DNA of 22,207 bases from a virus: IMG/VR virus record IMGVR_UViG_3300020222_000193, positions 1 through 22,207 of that record; one strand, given 5' to 3'. Under the pieces are notes generated by a model that saw only the letters and a list, made by a program, of their open reading frames with translations, was not told the origin of the DNA and did not search any database. This document shows, one piece after another, positions 12,319-21,001 of this stretch. Made by a program: the position numbers and the translations under genes. Each line of letters begins with the position of its first letter. Position 1 is the stretch's first letter.

Positions 12319-13531
12319 CCTCAAGGATTATTATTCCCCCAAAACCGTGTCGAGCCAGGGGACATCGACCGCATCGAGCGGCTTCAAGCCGGACCTGTCG
12401 GGCGGGTACCAGCTGTTTTACCCCGGCATGAACGAAATCCCCAATGTCGGGCAAACGTGGTGGAGGTCCCCGGATTGGGCCGGGGGGGTCACGTGGAACG
12501 ATTATTGGGGCTGGCAGGACCCCGATGCGGTGAGAAACCTGTATCGCGGCGCGTCCGGGCCGGTCTCGGACGAGCAGTTTTACGGGTGGAATTTCACGCC
12601 GCAGACCGAGTATGATTGGCGGCACTACTACCCGGACTACAAGACCGACCAGGAATGGCGGGACAGCGGATACGAATGGGATGAGTCCAACCGACAATGG
12701 ATAAATGCTCCGGGGCCTCTTTACATCGGGGCCGGAGGGCCGAATACGGGAAACCAGGGGGGAACGACAATGGGCGACTGGGATCAATACTCGGACTTGG
12801 GCGGGTTTCAAAATTACCCGTGGCAGTGGGGGCAGGCGTCAGACGTTTTCTCGCAGTTTGCCGGGGGACTCCCAACCGACGTTCCCTCTCAATGGCAAGA
12901 CGCGACGACGCTGGCAACGCAAATGGGGGCGACGGGGATGCCGACAAGCTGGTCCCCGTGGTATCAGGCCGCCAAACAGCAGACGCAATACGACATCAAT
13001 GACGCGATCAAGCAGGCTTCCGAGCAGGCCGGATTGGGCGGGACGCGCTGGTCGTCCGTCCTCGGAAGGACGGCCCAGGACATCTCGTCGCGGCGGATGG
13101 CGGAGTTGGGCCAGCAGTGGACGGCCCAAGAGCTTGGGGCCGAGGAGGCCGCGAGGGCGCGGCAACAGCAGGCCGTCAATCAACTGTATCAGTTGGGGTC
13201 CGGGACGGCCGGACTCACGGAGTCGGCCAAGGACCGGGGGATGACGGCCGCCGGGCAACTCGGCAATCTGGGGTCGATGTACGCGCAGTTGCCGATGACG
13301 GCGGCGCAGACGGCGATGGGCCTCGGTGGGCAGATGCAGGCCACGGGCCAAAGCACGCTGGACAAACTGTTCGGGTCGGCGATGCGGATGGCCCCGGAGA
13401 ACAACCCGTGGCTCCAATACATCTACCAGATGGCGACGGGGCAGGGGACGCCGCAACAGTACACCCCCGGAGCCGGGACGCAACTTCTGTCCGGCATAAC
13501 GAGCATTCTGCCGTTTCTGTTTCTGTTATAA
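12302..13531 (+). CDS. Internal/ejection-type virion protein, 409 aa
   Basis: Tandem ATGs at 12302 and 12305 follow GGGGAGGT; the first is taken. Residues 1-180 are rich in Tyr, Trp, Asp and Pro (YYSPKTVSS, VTWNDYWGWQDP, YDWRHYYPDYK) and may be extended. Residues about 210-330 are Gln/Ala-rich and helical (YDINDAIKQASEQAG, AEEAARARQQQAVNQLYQLG), with an LGxxxAQLPMTAAQTAMGLGG part. The C-terminus is hydrophobic (LLSGITSILPFLFLL). This mix of helical, Gln/Ala-rich and membrane-active segments is typical of podovirus ejection proteins that leave the head with DNA. The role is inferred from composition and neighbours. Confidence 0.7.
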   Translation: MMDTSDLKDYYSPKTVSSQGTSTASSGFKPDLSGGYQLFYPGMNEIPNVGQTWWRSPDWAGGVTWNDYWGWQDPDAVRNLYRGASGPVSDEQFYGWNFTPQTEYDWRHYYPDYKTDQEWRDSGYEWDESNRQWINAPGPLYIGAGGPNTGNQGGTTMGDWDQYSDLGGFQNYPWQWGQASDVFSQFAGGLPTDVPSQWQDATTLATQMGATGMPTSWSPWYQAAKQQTQYDINDAIKQASEQAGLGGTRWSSVLGRTAQDISSRRMAELGQQWTAQELGAEEAARARQQQAVNQLYQLGSGTAGLTESAKDRGMTAAGQLGNLGSMYAQLPMTAAQTAMGLGGQMQATGQSTLDKLFGSAMRMAPENNPWLQYIYQMATGQGTPQQYTPGAGTQLLSGITSILPFLFLL

Positions 13532-13543
13532 GAGGAGGGTGAG

Positions 13544-13804
13544 ATGAGTTTTTACAACCCATACATGAAGGGGCCGGATTTTGGGGCCGGGATTTCCGGG
13601 GCGGCGCAGAACATCATCCAGATGTTGCTGTTGAAGAAGTTCATGGGCGGCGGGCAGAAACCCTTGGCGCCGGGGATGCCGACACCGGGCGCACCGACCG
13701 GGCAGACCACCATGCCGCAAAACATGACCATGCAGATGCCCGGACAGGACGAATCTCAACTCCAGATGTTCTTGTCGTATCTGCGGTCGCAAGGGCTGTT
13801 GTAA
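13544..13804 (+). CDS. Small Met/Pro/Gln-rich virion-type protein, 86 aa
   Basis: ATG 13544 has a perfect AGGAGG at 13533-13538. The protein has a Gly-Ala N-terminal part (GPDFGAGISGAAQNIIQMLLLKK with a short hydrophobic helix), then a low-complexity Met/Pro/Gln/Thr middle, and a C-terminal helix (LQMFLSYLRSQGLL). Its composition resembles the linker and helix arrangement of the 157-aa protein upstream. The strong ribosome site suggests high expression, as for a virion protein. Function unknown. Confidence 0.7.
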   Translation: MSFYNPYMKGPDFGAGISGAAQNIIQMLLLKKFMGGGQKPLAPGMPTPGAPTGQTTMPQNMTMQMPGQDESQLQMFLSYLRSQGLL

Positions 13805-13819
13805 CCCGAGGAGGGCGAG

Positions 13820-14761
13820 ATGGCTTATTACGGAGTGGGCGGGGGTCCGGCGGAATGGGCGTCCCATCAGGAGCAAATCCGCAACCAGCGAACCCAAAAC
13901 ATCATCAACATGATTATAAATCTCGCGGGCAAACAACGCGAGGAGGAATGGGCGCAACGGGAATGGGAGAACAAGCAGGGCGAGCAGGACTGGGCGAAGC
14001 GGTATCAAATGATGGGGCTTGGGTTGCGCGAGGCGGCGGAGTCTCGCCAAGCGGGGCGCGAGGAAAGGGCCGGGGAACAATGGGCGAAGGATTACGGTCT
14101 CCGGGAAAAGACCTATCAGCTCGGGCGGGACAGGCTGGCCGAGACCGTCGCGGCCAGGAAGGAGAAGGTGGGTCCGTCCGACGACAAGGTTGCCGCGCAA
14201 CAGTTGGCTAATGACAGAAAGACATTGATGTTTCTTAACGGGCAGTATCAGAAGTCCCTGTCCGCGCTGGAGGCGAAATTCAGGCTAGCCCCGACCCTGA
14301 ATGCCCGGACGGAAATCGAGAGGCAGATAAACAACATCAAGGCCGCGCAGGGGGAGGTTGGACGTCTCGGCGCGGAGTTGGCCTACGGGCCGTGGGATAA
14401 TGATTTGCGGGCAAAAATCAAGGGTTTGTCCGATACCACTAGGGTTGCCAATCTCGGTGTTGGCGGCGAGGGATTCTTCAGGAAGGCCATGAAGGGGGAA
14501 CTGCCACCGCAAGATATACCGCAAACCGCGCCCGCGCCGACCCCGCAGGTCGCCCCGCCCGCGTCCGACCGTCAGACCGGACAGCCCAGCCTCGACAGTC
14601 AGGCAGGGGCCGAGATTTTGACGCCGGAACTCCTGGAGCGGTATAAGAAGAAATTCCCCAAGTCGTCGTATGACGAGATTATCACGAAGTACAGAGCAAA
14701 ATTCCCCGGCAAGGTGGACGAAGCCGCTATCGCGGCGTATCTTCGGGGCAAGAAAAAATGA
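13820..14761 (+). CDS. Coiled-coil internal virion-type protein, 313 aa
   Basis: ATG 13820 has AGGAGG at 13809-13814. Residues about 15-130 form a long charged helix with Glu, Arg, Gln and repeated Trp (EEEWAQREWENKQGEQDW, AAESRQAGREERAGEQWAKD), a likely coiled coil. Residues about 135-200 continue as helices (LARMxxx-free, NARTEIERQINNIKAAQG). A Pro/Ala-rich linker follows near 235-260 (TAPAPTPQVAPPASDRQ). The C-terminal 45 residues form a small basic domain (LERYKKKFPKSSYDEIITKYRA trimmed here to its core). It occupies the place of T7 internal proteins 14/15 and ends overlapping the next start (ATGA). The ejection role is inferred. Confidence 0.7.
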   Translation: MAYYGVGGGPAEWASHQEQIRNQRTQNIINMIINLAGKQREEEWAQREWENKQGEQDWAKRYQMMGLGLREAAESRQAGREERAGEQWAKDYGLREKTYQLGRDRLAETVAARKEKVGPSDDKVAAQQLANDRKTLMFLNGQYQKSLSALEAKFRLAPTLNARTEIERQINNIKAAQGEVGRLGAELAYGPWDNDLRAKIKGLSDTTRVANLGVGGEGFFRKAMKGELPPQDIPQTAPAPTPQVAPPASDRQTGQPSLDSQAGAEILTPELLERYKKKFPKSSYDEIITKYRAKFPGKVDEAAIAAYLRGKKK

Positions 14762-17700
14762 ACATCGCGGCCCCCAAGCCACAGAAGCCCGTCGCCTTGC
14801 CCGACATCGGCCTCGACGAGAGAGAACTTCCCGACATCGGTCTCGACGAGGAAGAACCCCAGGAGCGATGGGCCGCGCCGTGGGCCAAACGAAGGGAGCG
14901 CGGCGTAAAAGACAACGCCTCCCCGCTTTACGTGGCGGCCGCAAGCACATACGGACTCATTCGGAATTTCGTCGACACGGCACTCGGCGCCCCACTGAGG
15001 TTGGCGCAGAACGTCGCGCAGAAATTCAATCCCTATGCGACGGCCGCGCCGGAGGGGGCGCAACAACTCGATGTCATGCCGGAGATTCCGGAGGCCCCGC
15101 GAACCGGACATATCCTTCAACCGGCGATGGAGGCCGTCGGGCATTTCGGCGGCTTCGTCTCCGGGAAGGGCATACCGGGCAAGACGGGGAAGCTCGCAGG
15201 CGGCAAGGCTGGTCGGGCCATCGAGGCCGGCCTGGCGCGGGCAACCGGCAAGGTCGGCATCCCCCTGGCCGCCGGGAGGGTCGGCAGTGAAGTCGTCGCC
15301 CTCGGGACGATGAGTCTCTTGGCCGATGACAGCCCCGAGCTTGAGGATATGTTCAATCGGGCCGGGGGCGGGGCGTTGTTGGGGGCCGCGTTCGCCCTGC
15401 CGAAGCTCGTCCAACTCCCCAAGGTCGGGCCGCTCGTCAACCAGATCATCCGTCAATTTGGGACACGGGGGCTGGCTTATGCTGTGAGCCAATACGACCC
15501 GGAGACAATGAAGCGGATCGTCGGGTCCATCGAACAGGCCATCAAAACAAAGGGGATGATGGGGGCTGAGGAGTCCGACCAATTTGTCAATGATGTGTTC
15601 AACGAGGCGTTGTTCTCGTGGTTTTCATGGAAGCGGAAGCGCGGCGGGGTGACGGCGAACGATATTTTGCGGGTTCGCGAGGAAGCGAAGCGCGGCGGAC
15701 TGAAGATCAAGGACGAGACGGCGCAATTCATGGAGAAGGTTGTTTCCGAGAGTCCGGTGGCGGAACAGCGAATCCCGCAAATCATCGGACCCGAAGGTCT
15801 GACGGTCAGACCGGACTTGATGGAGGTTGTGTCTGGGAAGAAGGCGATGCCGCCGACCGCCACCAAGGAAGTCGTCCCGGAGGCCAAACCAACGCCGCCG
15901 CCCACGGCGGCCGAACCGAAGCCGGTCACGTCCCCGGCTGTGTCGGACACGGCACCAAGAACCGTTTATCGGGGATATTCAAGCAAAGAACCTGGCGAGG
16001 CGGCATGGTGGTCAGAGGACCCGAAATATGCCCAATCGACAGCAGAGGCCCGAGTTGCCGCCAAGGGCGGAGAACCGATAGTGGAAGTTGCCCGGATTTC
16101 CCCGAAGAGGCCCCATGTAACGGAGAAGTTTGCAAGTGCCGCGTTAGAGTTAGAGGACGTGCCCCACAACGCCGATGTTATCAAAACGAAATCGGGGCGC
16201 GAATATTTTATCTTGGGTAAGGCGGACGATGTTATATCTGATCGGCGCATCCTCCGGTCGCCATCCACCACGGCCGCCGAAAAGGTCCTTCGGCAGTTGG
16301 AGGAGCGGACGGCGGCGGGGGACACGGCCTCGGTCGGGAAGTTGGAGAAGGCGATAGAGGGGATGGTTCGCGGCAAAAAAGTGAGCGACGTCGACCGGAG
16401 CCTGCTGATGGACGCCCTCAGCAAGTCTCGCGCCGCAAGAGCGGCCGCGCCAGAACAAGCCCCCGTTGCCGAGGCTCTCCCGGCCGACACGGTGACCCCA
16501 AAGGAAGCCGCCGACAGCGGGTTCAAGCGCATCGGGGAAAGCCGGGAAAAGTTGATGAACCCGGCCGAGCAGAAGCGGTGGCTTGAGGAAAAAGTCCGGG
16601 CCGCCAAGGAAAAGGCCGTTGATGACATCCCCATAGACAGATACGACGAGTGGATTGCCGACGCCAAAAACAAGGTTCTGTTTGATGTTCCGGGGGACGG
16701 ACAGTTTTTGGTTTACAACACCAAGCGGGCGATGGGGTTGTTCGAGGAAGCTGTCAAGAAATGGCCGACAACTCGACTAACGCCGGGACGACCGTCGCTT
16801 CCGTCCAAGGCCCGCGTCCCCATAGACGCGCCGTATCTCGGTGGGGGTTATGAAAACATGGGTCCCGGAAGGTTCCACTCCTTGGAACAGATACGAAGAA
16901 GCGGGACGCCGACGCTGGAAATAAAAAGGGCCGAGGGCGATTATTTAAGCGATGGGTCTTACCTTGTCAAGAAGGCGGACATCGGCAAGAGCAAGGTGAA
17001 ATCCGCAGTCCCCGAAATCGGTAGTATGCGGGGGAAGGCCGGGGAAATATTTGCCGACGCCGCTAAGGGGGCGAGGGCGGAACTCCGACCCGACACGATC
17101 GAGTCCGGCGACAAAAAGCACGCCAACCTGATATTCAAAAACGCCGAGACGGGGCAAGACATCACCTTCAACTCCGCTTTATTCGGTGACGTGATGACGG
17201 CGGTCGGCGGGGACCGGGTCATGGGGTCAACCCCGGACAAGGCGGCGGTGATATATCGCGGCGACAAGCCCGTTGCCGTCATCATGCCCTTGAGCAAGGT
17301 GTCCAGAAAAGGTGCGGCCATCAACCAGCCGGAGCCAAGAAAGACCGACCTTCCGGCGGTCAAAGACATCAAGGACGCGCTCCCCAAGGTTCGCGGCGAG
17401 GAACCCGAGGGCGGCATAACCATGAGCGTCGGTTTGCCGGTCGAGCAGGCCGCCCGTGGACTCCGCAAGTCGCTCGACGCGGCGGACAGGTATTTTGAAA
17501 AGACCCTCGGCATCGCGCCGGACGCATCATCGGCGGAGGCCAGCGCGGCCATTGTCAGAAAGGCCACCGAAAGCCGCGAGAAAATGTGGGTCCCGCTCTA
17601 CAAGGCGGAAACGAATCTTCGCCGGATGGGGGCGGCCGGAAACGGACTGGCGGATGCGGCCATCAACAGCATCAAGGACCACACCCAACTTTCCCAGAGG

Positions 17701-19857
17701 GCGCACCTTGTTTACAAGGAAGCCCACGCGCTTATGAGAAAGTCCGTGCGACCGAACATCCTCCAGAAAACCGCCCTTCGGCGGCAGACGGACGGCAGAA
17801 TTGTCGAGCGGCTTGACGCCCTCATCGAGGGGAGAATAAAACCGGCAAACGTCCACGAAAAAGCGGCCGTGGACATCATGCGGGGGCTGACAAAAAAGTA
17901 TGCCGACTTAGCCAAAGAAGCCGGGGTCAAGGGGTCCGACGGCGATGAATGGGTCGGCCTCGGAGAAACATACGTTCCCAGGGCATACAAGAATCTCTGG
18001 GCGTTTCTGAAAGACCCGAAGTTCTCCCATTTCAAGGATGCCATCATCGAGGAGATTGCCAAGGAAAAGTTCGGCCACGAGAAAGACCCCGTGCGGGCGA
18101 TGGAACAGGCCAGAAATTACTTCAGCAACGCCAGGGCGGACATGAAATCCAGGCCATACGGACACCTGGAATCCCCCCGGTTGTTGAGCGATGCGGCGCT
18201 GGCCCGGCTCTTGGAGAAGTGGAGCAAGCTCCATCCGGGAGAGCCGTTCCCGCTGGAACCGCGCCATGGTTCGGACGTGTGGATTGAATATCTCGACCGG
18301 GCGGCCGAACGAATCTCATGGATTAAAAACTTCGGCAACGACGCCCACTTCAAGGGTGAGCAGGTCCCGCAAAAAGTCGCGGATGCCCTCACCAACATGG
18401 AGAATCCGAATAATCAGGCGTATGTCAAGAATTTGTTTAGGAATATCGCCCGGCCGCCGGTTGCGCCGGCTATAGATAAAGCCCTGAGATACATTCGGCA
18501 GGGGCAAATCATCAAGCTGACGTTTGCCGGGATTCCGAACCTCACGCAGTTTTTGACGAACTCCGTGACGACCCAACCGGCCGCGACGATTCCCGAGACG
18601 CTGTGGCGGACGCTCAAGGTTCCCTTTGACAAAGCGGCGCGGGCGGCGTTCGCGGCCACGGGCGCGGCCCCGCACCTTGAGGCCGGAAAGTTCGCCCATG
18701 TCACGTCCCAACGCGGCGTCGACACGATGACAAGATACTTCCTCAAGGGCGTCGGGTTCACGGGAACCGAGTTGTTCAACGCCCTGTGGTCGGCCATGGC
18801 CGGGCGGGCGACCGCTAAACATTACGGGAAGAAGCTCGCCGAACACGGGGACAAGGCGTGGCGTGCCCCGGCATGGCGTGATCAGTTGCGGCGGCTCGGC
18901 TTCACGGACGCCAAGATAGACGCGCTCATCAAAAGCGGGGCCTGGGACACGGTGGACGCCCAGGCCATCGCCGACGCGGGGTTCCATGCCCGTCGCCTGA
19001 CGCAATTCGCGGCCGATGCCTTCGCAAAGCCCGCCTCGTGGACACATCCCATCATGCAAACGCTCGTACAGTTCAAAAACTTTGCCTACAACCAGACGGC
19101 CTTCATTTACCGGGACGGCCTCAAGGAGGTCGCTAAGTTTGTGGTGTCGGGGGGCCGGGAGGGGATGCCGACAAATCTGGCGAAGATGATGGTGATGATT
19201 CCGCTGGCGGGGTATTTCGTCACGGAGGCCAAGGACCAAATTTACAAGATGTTTGGCCTGGACCTGTATTCGTCCCTGATAGAGGGAAAACCTTTGCCGG
19301 CGAAAATGGCGTTTTGGGCGGCAAATGCGGGGGCGCTTGGGATCGCGCTCGACGCCATTCTAGCAACCAGACGCGGGGTCAAGGGGGCGGTTGGATTTTT
19401 AGGCGGCCCGACGGCATCGGACATCGCCGGGCTCTGGGAACTCGCCAGCACGGCCGCCGCCGACGCATCCAAATCCTTCGAGGACAAAGACCTGAAATGG
19501 ATAGCCCATCGCCGCAAATCCCTGGTCCATGCCCTGGCGAAGTGGGGGGCGTCGCTCAACCCGTTGGCGCGGATTACCGTAGCCAAGTTCTCCAAGGGAT
19601 ACAGCGAGCTTCGGACGGCCGCCCAATGGAACAGCTTTGTCGCCGAGCAGGTCGCCAACTACAAGCGGCGATACATGACCGTCTCGCCGGAGGTCGCCGA
19701 GCAGGAATGGCGCGTTTTCGAGGAGACCGTCATGCCGGAATACTACGACAAGTTCGAGAAATGGATCGCCCGCCCGACCCACGATGAAATCGTCAAGTGG
19801 TGGGAAGAGGCCGGGAAGCATCCGTCCGAGAGAATCAAGATGCGGGGGAGACGATGA
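14758..19857 (+). CDS. Giant multidomain internal/ejection (polyvalent-type) protein, 1699 aa
   Basis: ATG 14758 overlaps the previous stop (ATGA). An acidic N-terminus has two LPDIGLDE repeats. Residues about 60-260 are Gly/Ala-rich with hydrophobic stretches. Residues about 400-500 (TVYRGYSS, WWSEDPKYA, REYFILGKADD) look like an ADP-ribosyltransferase-type fold. Residues about 640-850 hold small beta segments, including AAVIYRGDKPVAVIMPLSK. Residues about 890-1240 are helical with GLGETYVPRAYKNLW. Residues 1250-1699 contain IIKLTFAGIPNLTQFLTNS, membrane-like helices (MMVMIPLAGYFVTEAK) and a Trp-rich basic end. It fits large podovirus ejection proteins (T7 gp16 is 1318 aa) and polyvalent proteins injected with DNA. 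No transglycosylase domain is seen. Confidence 0.8.
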   Translation: MNIAAPKPQKPVALPDIGLDERELPDIGLDEEEPQERWAAPWAKRRERGVKDNASPLYVAAASTYGLIRNFVDTALGAPLRLAQNVAQKFNPYATAAPEGAQQLDVMPEIPEAPRTGHILQPAMEAVGHFGGFVSGKGIPGKTGKLAGGKAGRAIEAGLARATGKVGIPLAAGRVGSEVVALGTMSLLADDSPELEDMFNRAGGGALLGAAFALPKLVQLPKVGPLVNQIIRQFGTRGLAYAVSQYDPETMKRIVGSIEQAIKTKGMMGAEESDQFVNDVFNEALFSWFSWKRKRGGVTANDILRVREEAKRGGLKIKDETAQFMEKVVSESPVAEQRIPQIIGPEGLTVRPDLMEVVSGKKAMPPTATKEVVPEAKPTPPPTAAEPKPVTSPAVSDTAPRTVYRGYSSKEPGEAAWWSEDPKYAQSTAEARVAAKGGEPIVEVARISPKRPHVTEKFASAALELEDVPHNADVIKTKSGREYFILGKADDVISDRRILRSPSTTAAEKVLRQLEERTAAGDTASVGKLEKAIEGMVRGKKVSDVDRSLLMDALSKSRAARAAAPEQAPVAEALPADTVTPKEAADSGFKRIGESREKLMNPAEQKRWLEEKVRAAKEKAVDDIPIDRYDEWIADAKNKVLFDVPGDGQFLVYNTKRAMGLFEEAVKKWPTTRLTPGRPSLPSKARVPIDAPYLGGGYENMGPGRFHSLEQIRRSGTPTLEIKRAEGDYLSDGSYLVKKADIGKSKVKSAVPEIGSMRGKAGEIFADAAKGARAELRPDTIESGDKKHANLIFKNAETGQDITFNSALFGDVMTAVGGDRVMGSTPDKAAVIYRGDKPVAVIMPLSKVSRKGAAINQPEPRKTDLPAVKDIKDALPKVRGEEPEGGITMSVGLPVEQAARGLRKSLDAADRYFEKTLGIAPDASSAEASAAIVRKATESREKMWVPLYKAETNLRRMGAAGNGLADAAINSIKDHTQLSQRAHLVYKEAHALMRKSVRPNILQKTALRRQTDGRIVERLDALIEGRIKPANVHEKAAVDIMRGLTKKYADLAKEAGVKGSDGDEWVGLGETYVPRAYKNLWAFLKDPKFSHFKDAIIEEIAKEKFGHEKDPVRAMEQARNYFSNARADMKSRPYGHLESPRLLSDAALARLLEKWSKLHPGEPFPLEPRHGSDVWIEYLDRAAERISWIKNFGNDAHFKGEQVPQKVADALTNMENPNNQAYVKNLFRNIARPPVAPAIDKALRYIRQGQIIKLTFAGIPNLTQFLTNSVTTQPAATIPETLWRTLKVPFDKAARAAFAATGAAPHLEAGKFAHVTSQRGVDTMTRYFLKGVGFTGTELFNALWSAMAGRATAKHYGKKLAEHGDKAWRAPAWRDQLRRLGFTDAKIDALIKSGAWDTVDAQAIADAGFHARRLTQFAADAFAKPASWTHPIMQTLVQFKNFAYNQTAFIYRDGLKEVAKFVVSGGREGMPTNLAKMMVMIPLAGYFVTEAKDQIYKMFGLDLYSSLIEGKPLPAKMAFWAANAGALGIALDAILATRRGVKGAVGFLGGPTASDIAGLWELASTAAADASKSFEDKDLKWIAHRRKSLVHALAKWGASLNPLARITVAKFSKGYSELRTAAQWNSFVAEQVANYKRRYMTVSPEVAEQEWRVFEETVMPEYYDKFEKWIARPTHDEIVKWWEEAGKHPSERIKMRGRR
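14797..14850 (+). repeat. Two copies of LPDIGLDE, 30-bp period
   Basis: Residues 14-21 and 24-31 of the giant protein both read LPDIGLDE, separated by Arg-Glu. The DNA copies differ at silent sites. It may be a short recognition motif or a linker. Confidence 0.8.
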
Positions 19858-20474
19858 AGAAACCATTGATTTACGTTGTCGCCGCCGTGGCCGTGTTCTT
19901 CGCGGCCAGGGCCGGGTTCCGGGCCTGGGACATCTATGACTCGCGGTCGGTGGCCCTGGGCGCGTATCAGGCCGCCGCCAAGGTCGCCAAGGCCCGCGAG
20001 AAGGTCCACCTCGCGGAAATCCGCCGTCACGAGGCGGCCATAAAGGCCCAAACAGCGGCCGTCGCCAAGGCCGAGGCCGAGGCGTTGAAGGGGAAACTTA
20101 CGGCGGCCGCCCTGAAAGAAGACCTGAAGGTCATTGAGACGGCCCTGACTGCGGCCAAGACGGACGCGGAAAGGGTCGTAATTTTGACAAACGAGGTCAA
20201 AAAAATGGCCGACATCATCTCCGCCCAGGACGCCGTGATTGTCAATCTCGAACGGGCCGTCGACGGGTGGACGATAAAATACAACCACCAGGTCAAAATC
20301 TCGGAAGGGTATTTGGAGATGTGGAAGGCGGAGCGGGAGCGGGCCGACGCCTGCGACAGGCTCCAGAGGGTTTTGGCCCGTGATTTGCGGATAGCCCGGA
20401 TGTCGGGCACGGTCAAGACGGGGGTGCTGGTTGCCACCGCCGGTGTCGCGGCGTATACTCTATTGAAGAAGTGA
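19854..20474 (+). CDS. Membrane-anchored coiled-coil protein, spanin-like, 206 aa
   Basis: ATG 19854 overlaps the giant protein's stop (ATGA); an in-frame ATG at 19797 is within that gene. Residues 4-21 are a membrane segment after two Lys (KKPLIYVVAAVAVFFAARAGF). Residues about 33-150 are a long Ala/Lys/Glu coiled coil. Residues about 187-203 form a second hydrophobic helix (KTGVLVATAGVAAYTLLKK). A membrane anchor plus periplasmic coil next to TerS/TerL matches T7 gene 18.5 (Rz-type inner-membrane spanin), which fuses membranes at lysis. No outer-membrane lipoprotein partner with a lipobox is seen, and the second hydrophobic end is unusual for Rz. A structural role is possible. Confidence 0.65.
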   Translation: MKKPLIYVVAAVAVFFAARAGFRAWDIYDSRSVALGAYQAAAKVAKAREKVHLAEIRRHEAAIKAQTAAVAKAEAEALKGKLTAAALKEDLKVIETALTAAKTDAERVVILTNEVKKMADIISAQDAVIVNLERAVDGWTIKYNHQVKISEGYLEMWKAERERADACDRLQRVLARDLRIARMSGTVKTGVLVATAGVAAYTLLKK

Positions 20475-20480
20475 GGGGGC

Positions 20481-20738
20481 ATGGACAAGCAGACTCTTGT
20501 GGCACTTGGGACGGCGGCCGCGCTCGTGGTCTTGGGCGCGTGGAACGTCTACAAATGGTGGCGGGAGTATTCTATGAGAAAAAAATACAAGCTCGGCCCG
20601 AATCCGGAACGTTGTGACAATCACGAGCAGAGAATCCGCGCCGTGGAAGAGTGCGTCTCCGGCGTCAAGGTGGACCTGGGGGTAATCAAGACAGACATCG
20701 GTTGGATTAAGCGCCACCTGGAGGGAGGGCCGCGATGA
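20481..20738 (+). CDS. Single-helix membrane protein, holin-like candidate, 85 aa
   Basis: ATG 20481 follows GAGGGGG. Residues 5-24 are one hydrophobic helix (TLVALGTAAALVVLGAWNVY), followed by basic residues (KKYKLG) that suggest the C-terminal part is cytoplasmic. Residues 44-80 are an amphipathic, possibly coiled segment with CDNHEQRIRAVEEC and VKVDLGVIKTDIGWIKRHL. The last part resembles small phage membrane proteins in lysis cassettes. T7's holin 17.5 also has a single helix and sits near this position, so holin is plausible, but the sequence gives no specific motif. The next gene starts inside its stop. Confidence 0.65.
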   Translation: MDKQTLVALGTAAALVVLGAWNVYKWWREYSMRKKYKLGPNPERCDNHEQRIRAVEECVSGVKVDLGVIKTDIGWIKRHLEGGPR

Positions 20739-21001
20739 AATTCCAATGGCGGCGGTATTTTCTGTCGTTTATCGGGGAGGCCATCTTCAACCCGGACTAC
20801 CACGGATACCACGGGGGGCGCGTCGAGGTCTACGACGAGCGCAAGGACTCTCCGTATGCCATAGAGGAGATGCGGTATTTCACCCGCGACCCGGCGTTCA
20901 ACAAATTCCGGAACGAGTGGGACTTCCGGAACGTTTCCCGGCGGCGGTTGGACAAAATCAGGAAAACGTTATGGGAGAAATTTTACGAAGATGTCACTTG
21001 A
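20735..21001 (+). CDS. Hypothetical protein, 88 aa, upstream of terminase
   Basis: ATG 20735 overlaps the previous stop (ATGA) and follows GGAGGGAGGG. The product is rich in Phe, Tyr, Arg and Asp, starting MKFQWRRYFLSFIGEAIF and ending with a basic helix (VSRRRLDKIRKTLWEKFYEDVT). No membrane segment or known motif is seen. The last 11 bases overlap the small terminase candidate. Function unknown; the conserved-looking position between lysis and packaging genes may help in a search. Confidence 0.7.
   Translation: MKFQWRRYFLSFIGEAIFNPDYHGYHGGRVEVYDERKDSPYAIEEMRYFTRDPAFNKFRNEWDFRNVSRRRLDKIRKTLWEKFYEDVT

Noticed and set aside
13793-13807. GGG...CCC inverted repeat at a gene end
   Set aside because: The stem is only three base pairs and there is no T-tract, so it is not a credible terminator.
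14599-15582. 327-aa open frame on the minus strand
   Set aside because: It spans the ATGA junction of two plus-strand genes and has shadow-like composition.
14758-19857. Reading the giant protein as a tail tape-measure protein
   Set aside because: No tail tube, sheath, assembly chaperone or baseplate genes are present; the nozzle and adaptor indicate a short tail, and the domain mix fits an ejection protein.
20184-20189. TTGACA -35-like hexamer
   Set aside because: No -10-like sequence at the right distance; it is inside the spanin-like coding region.
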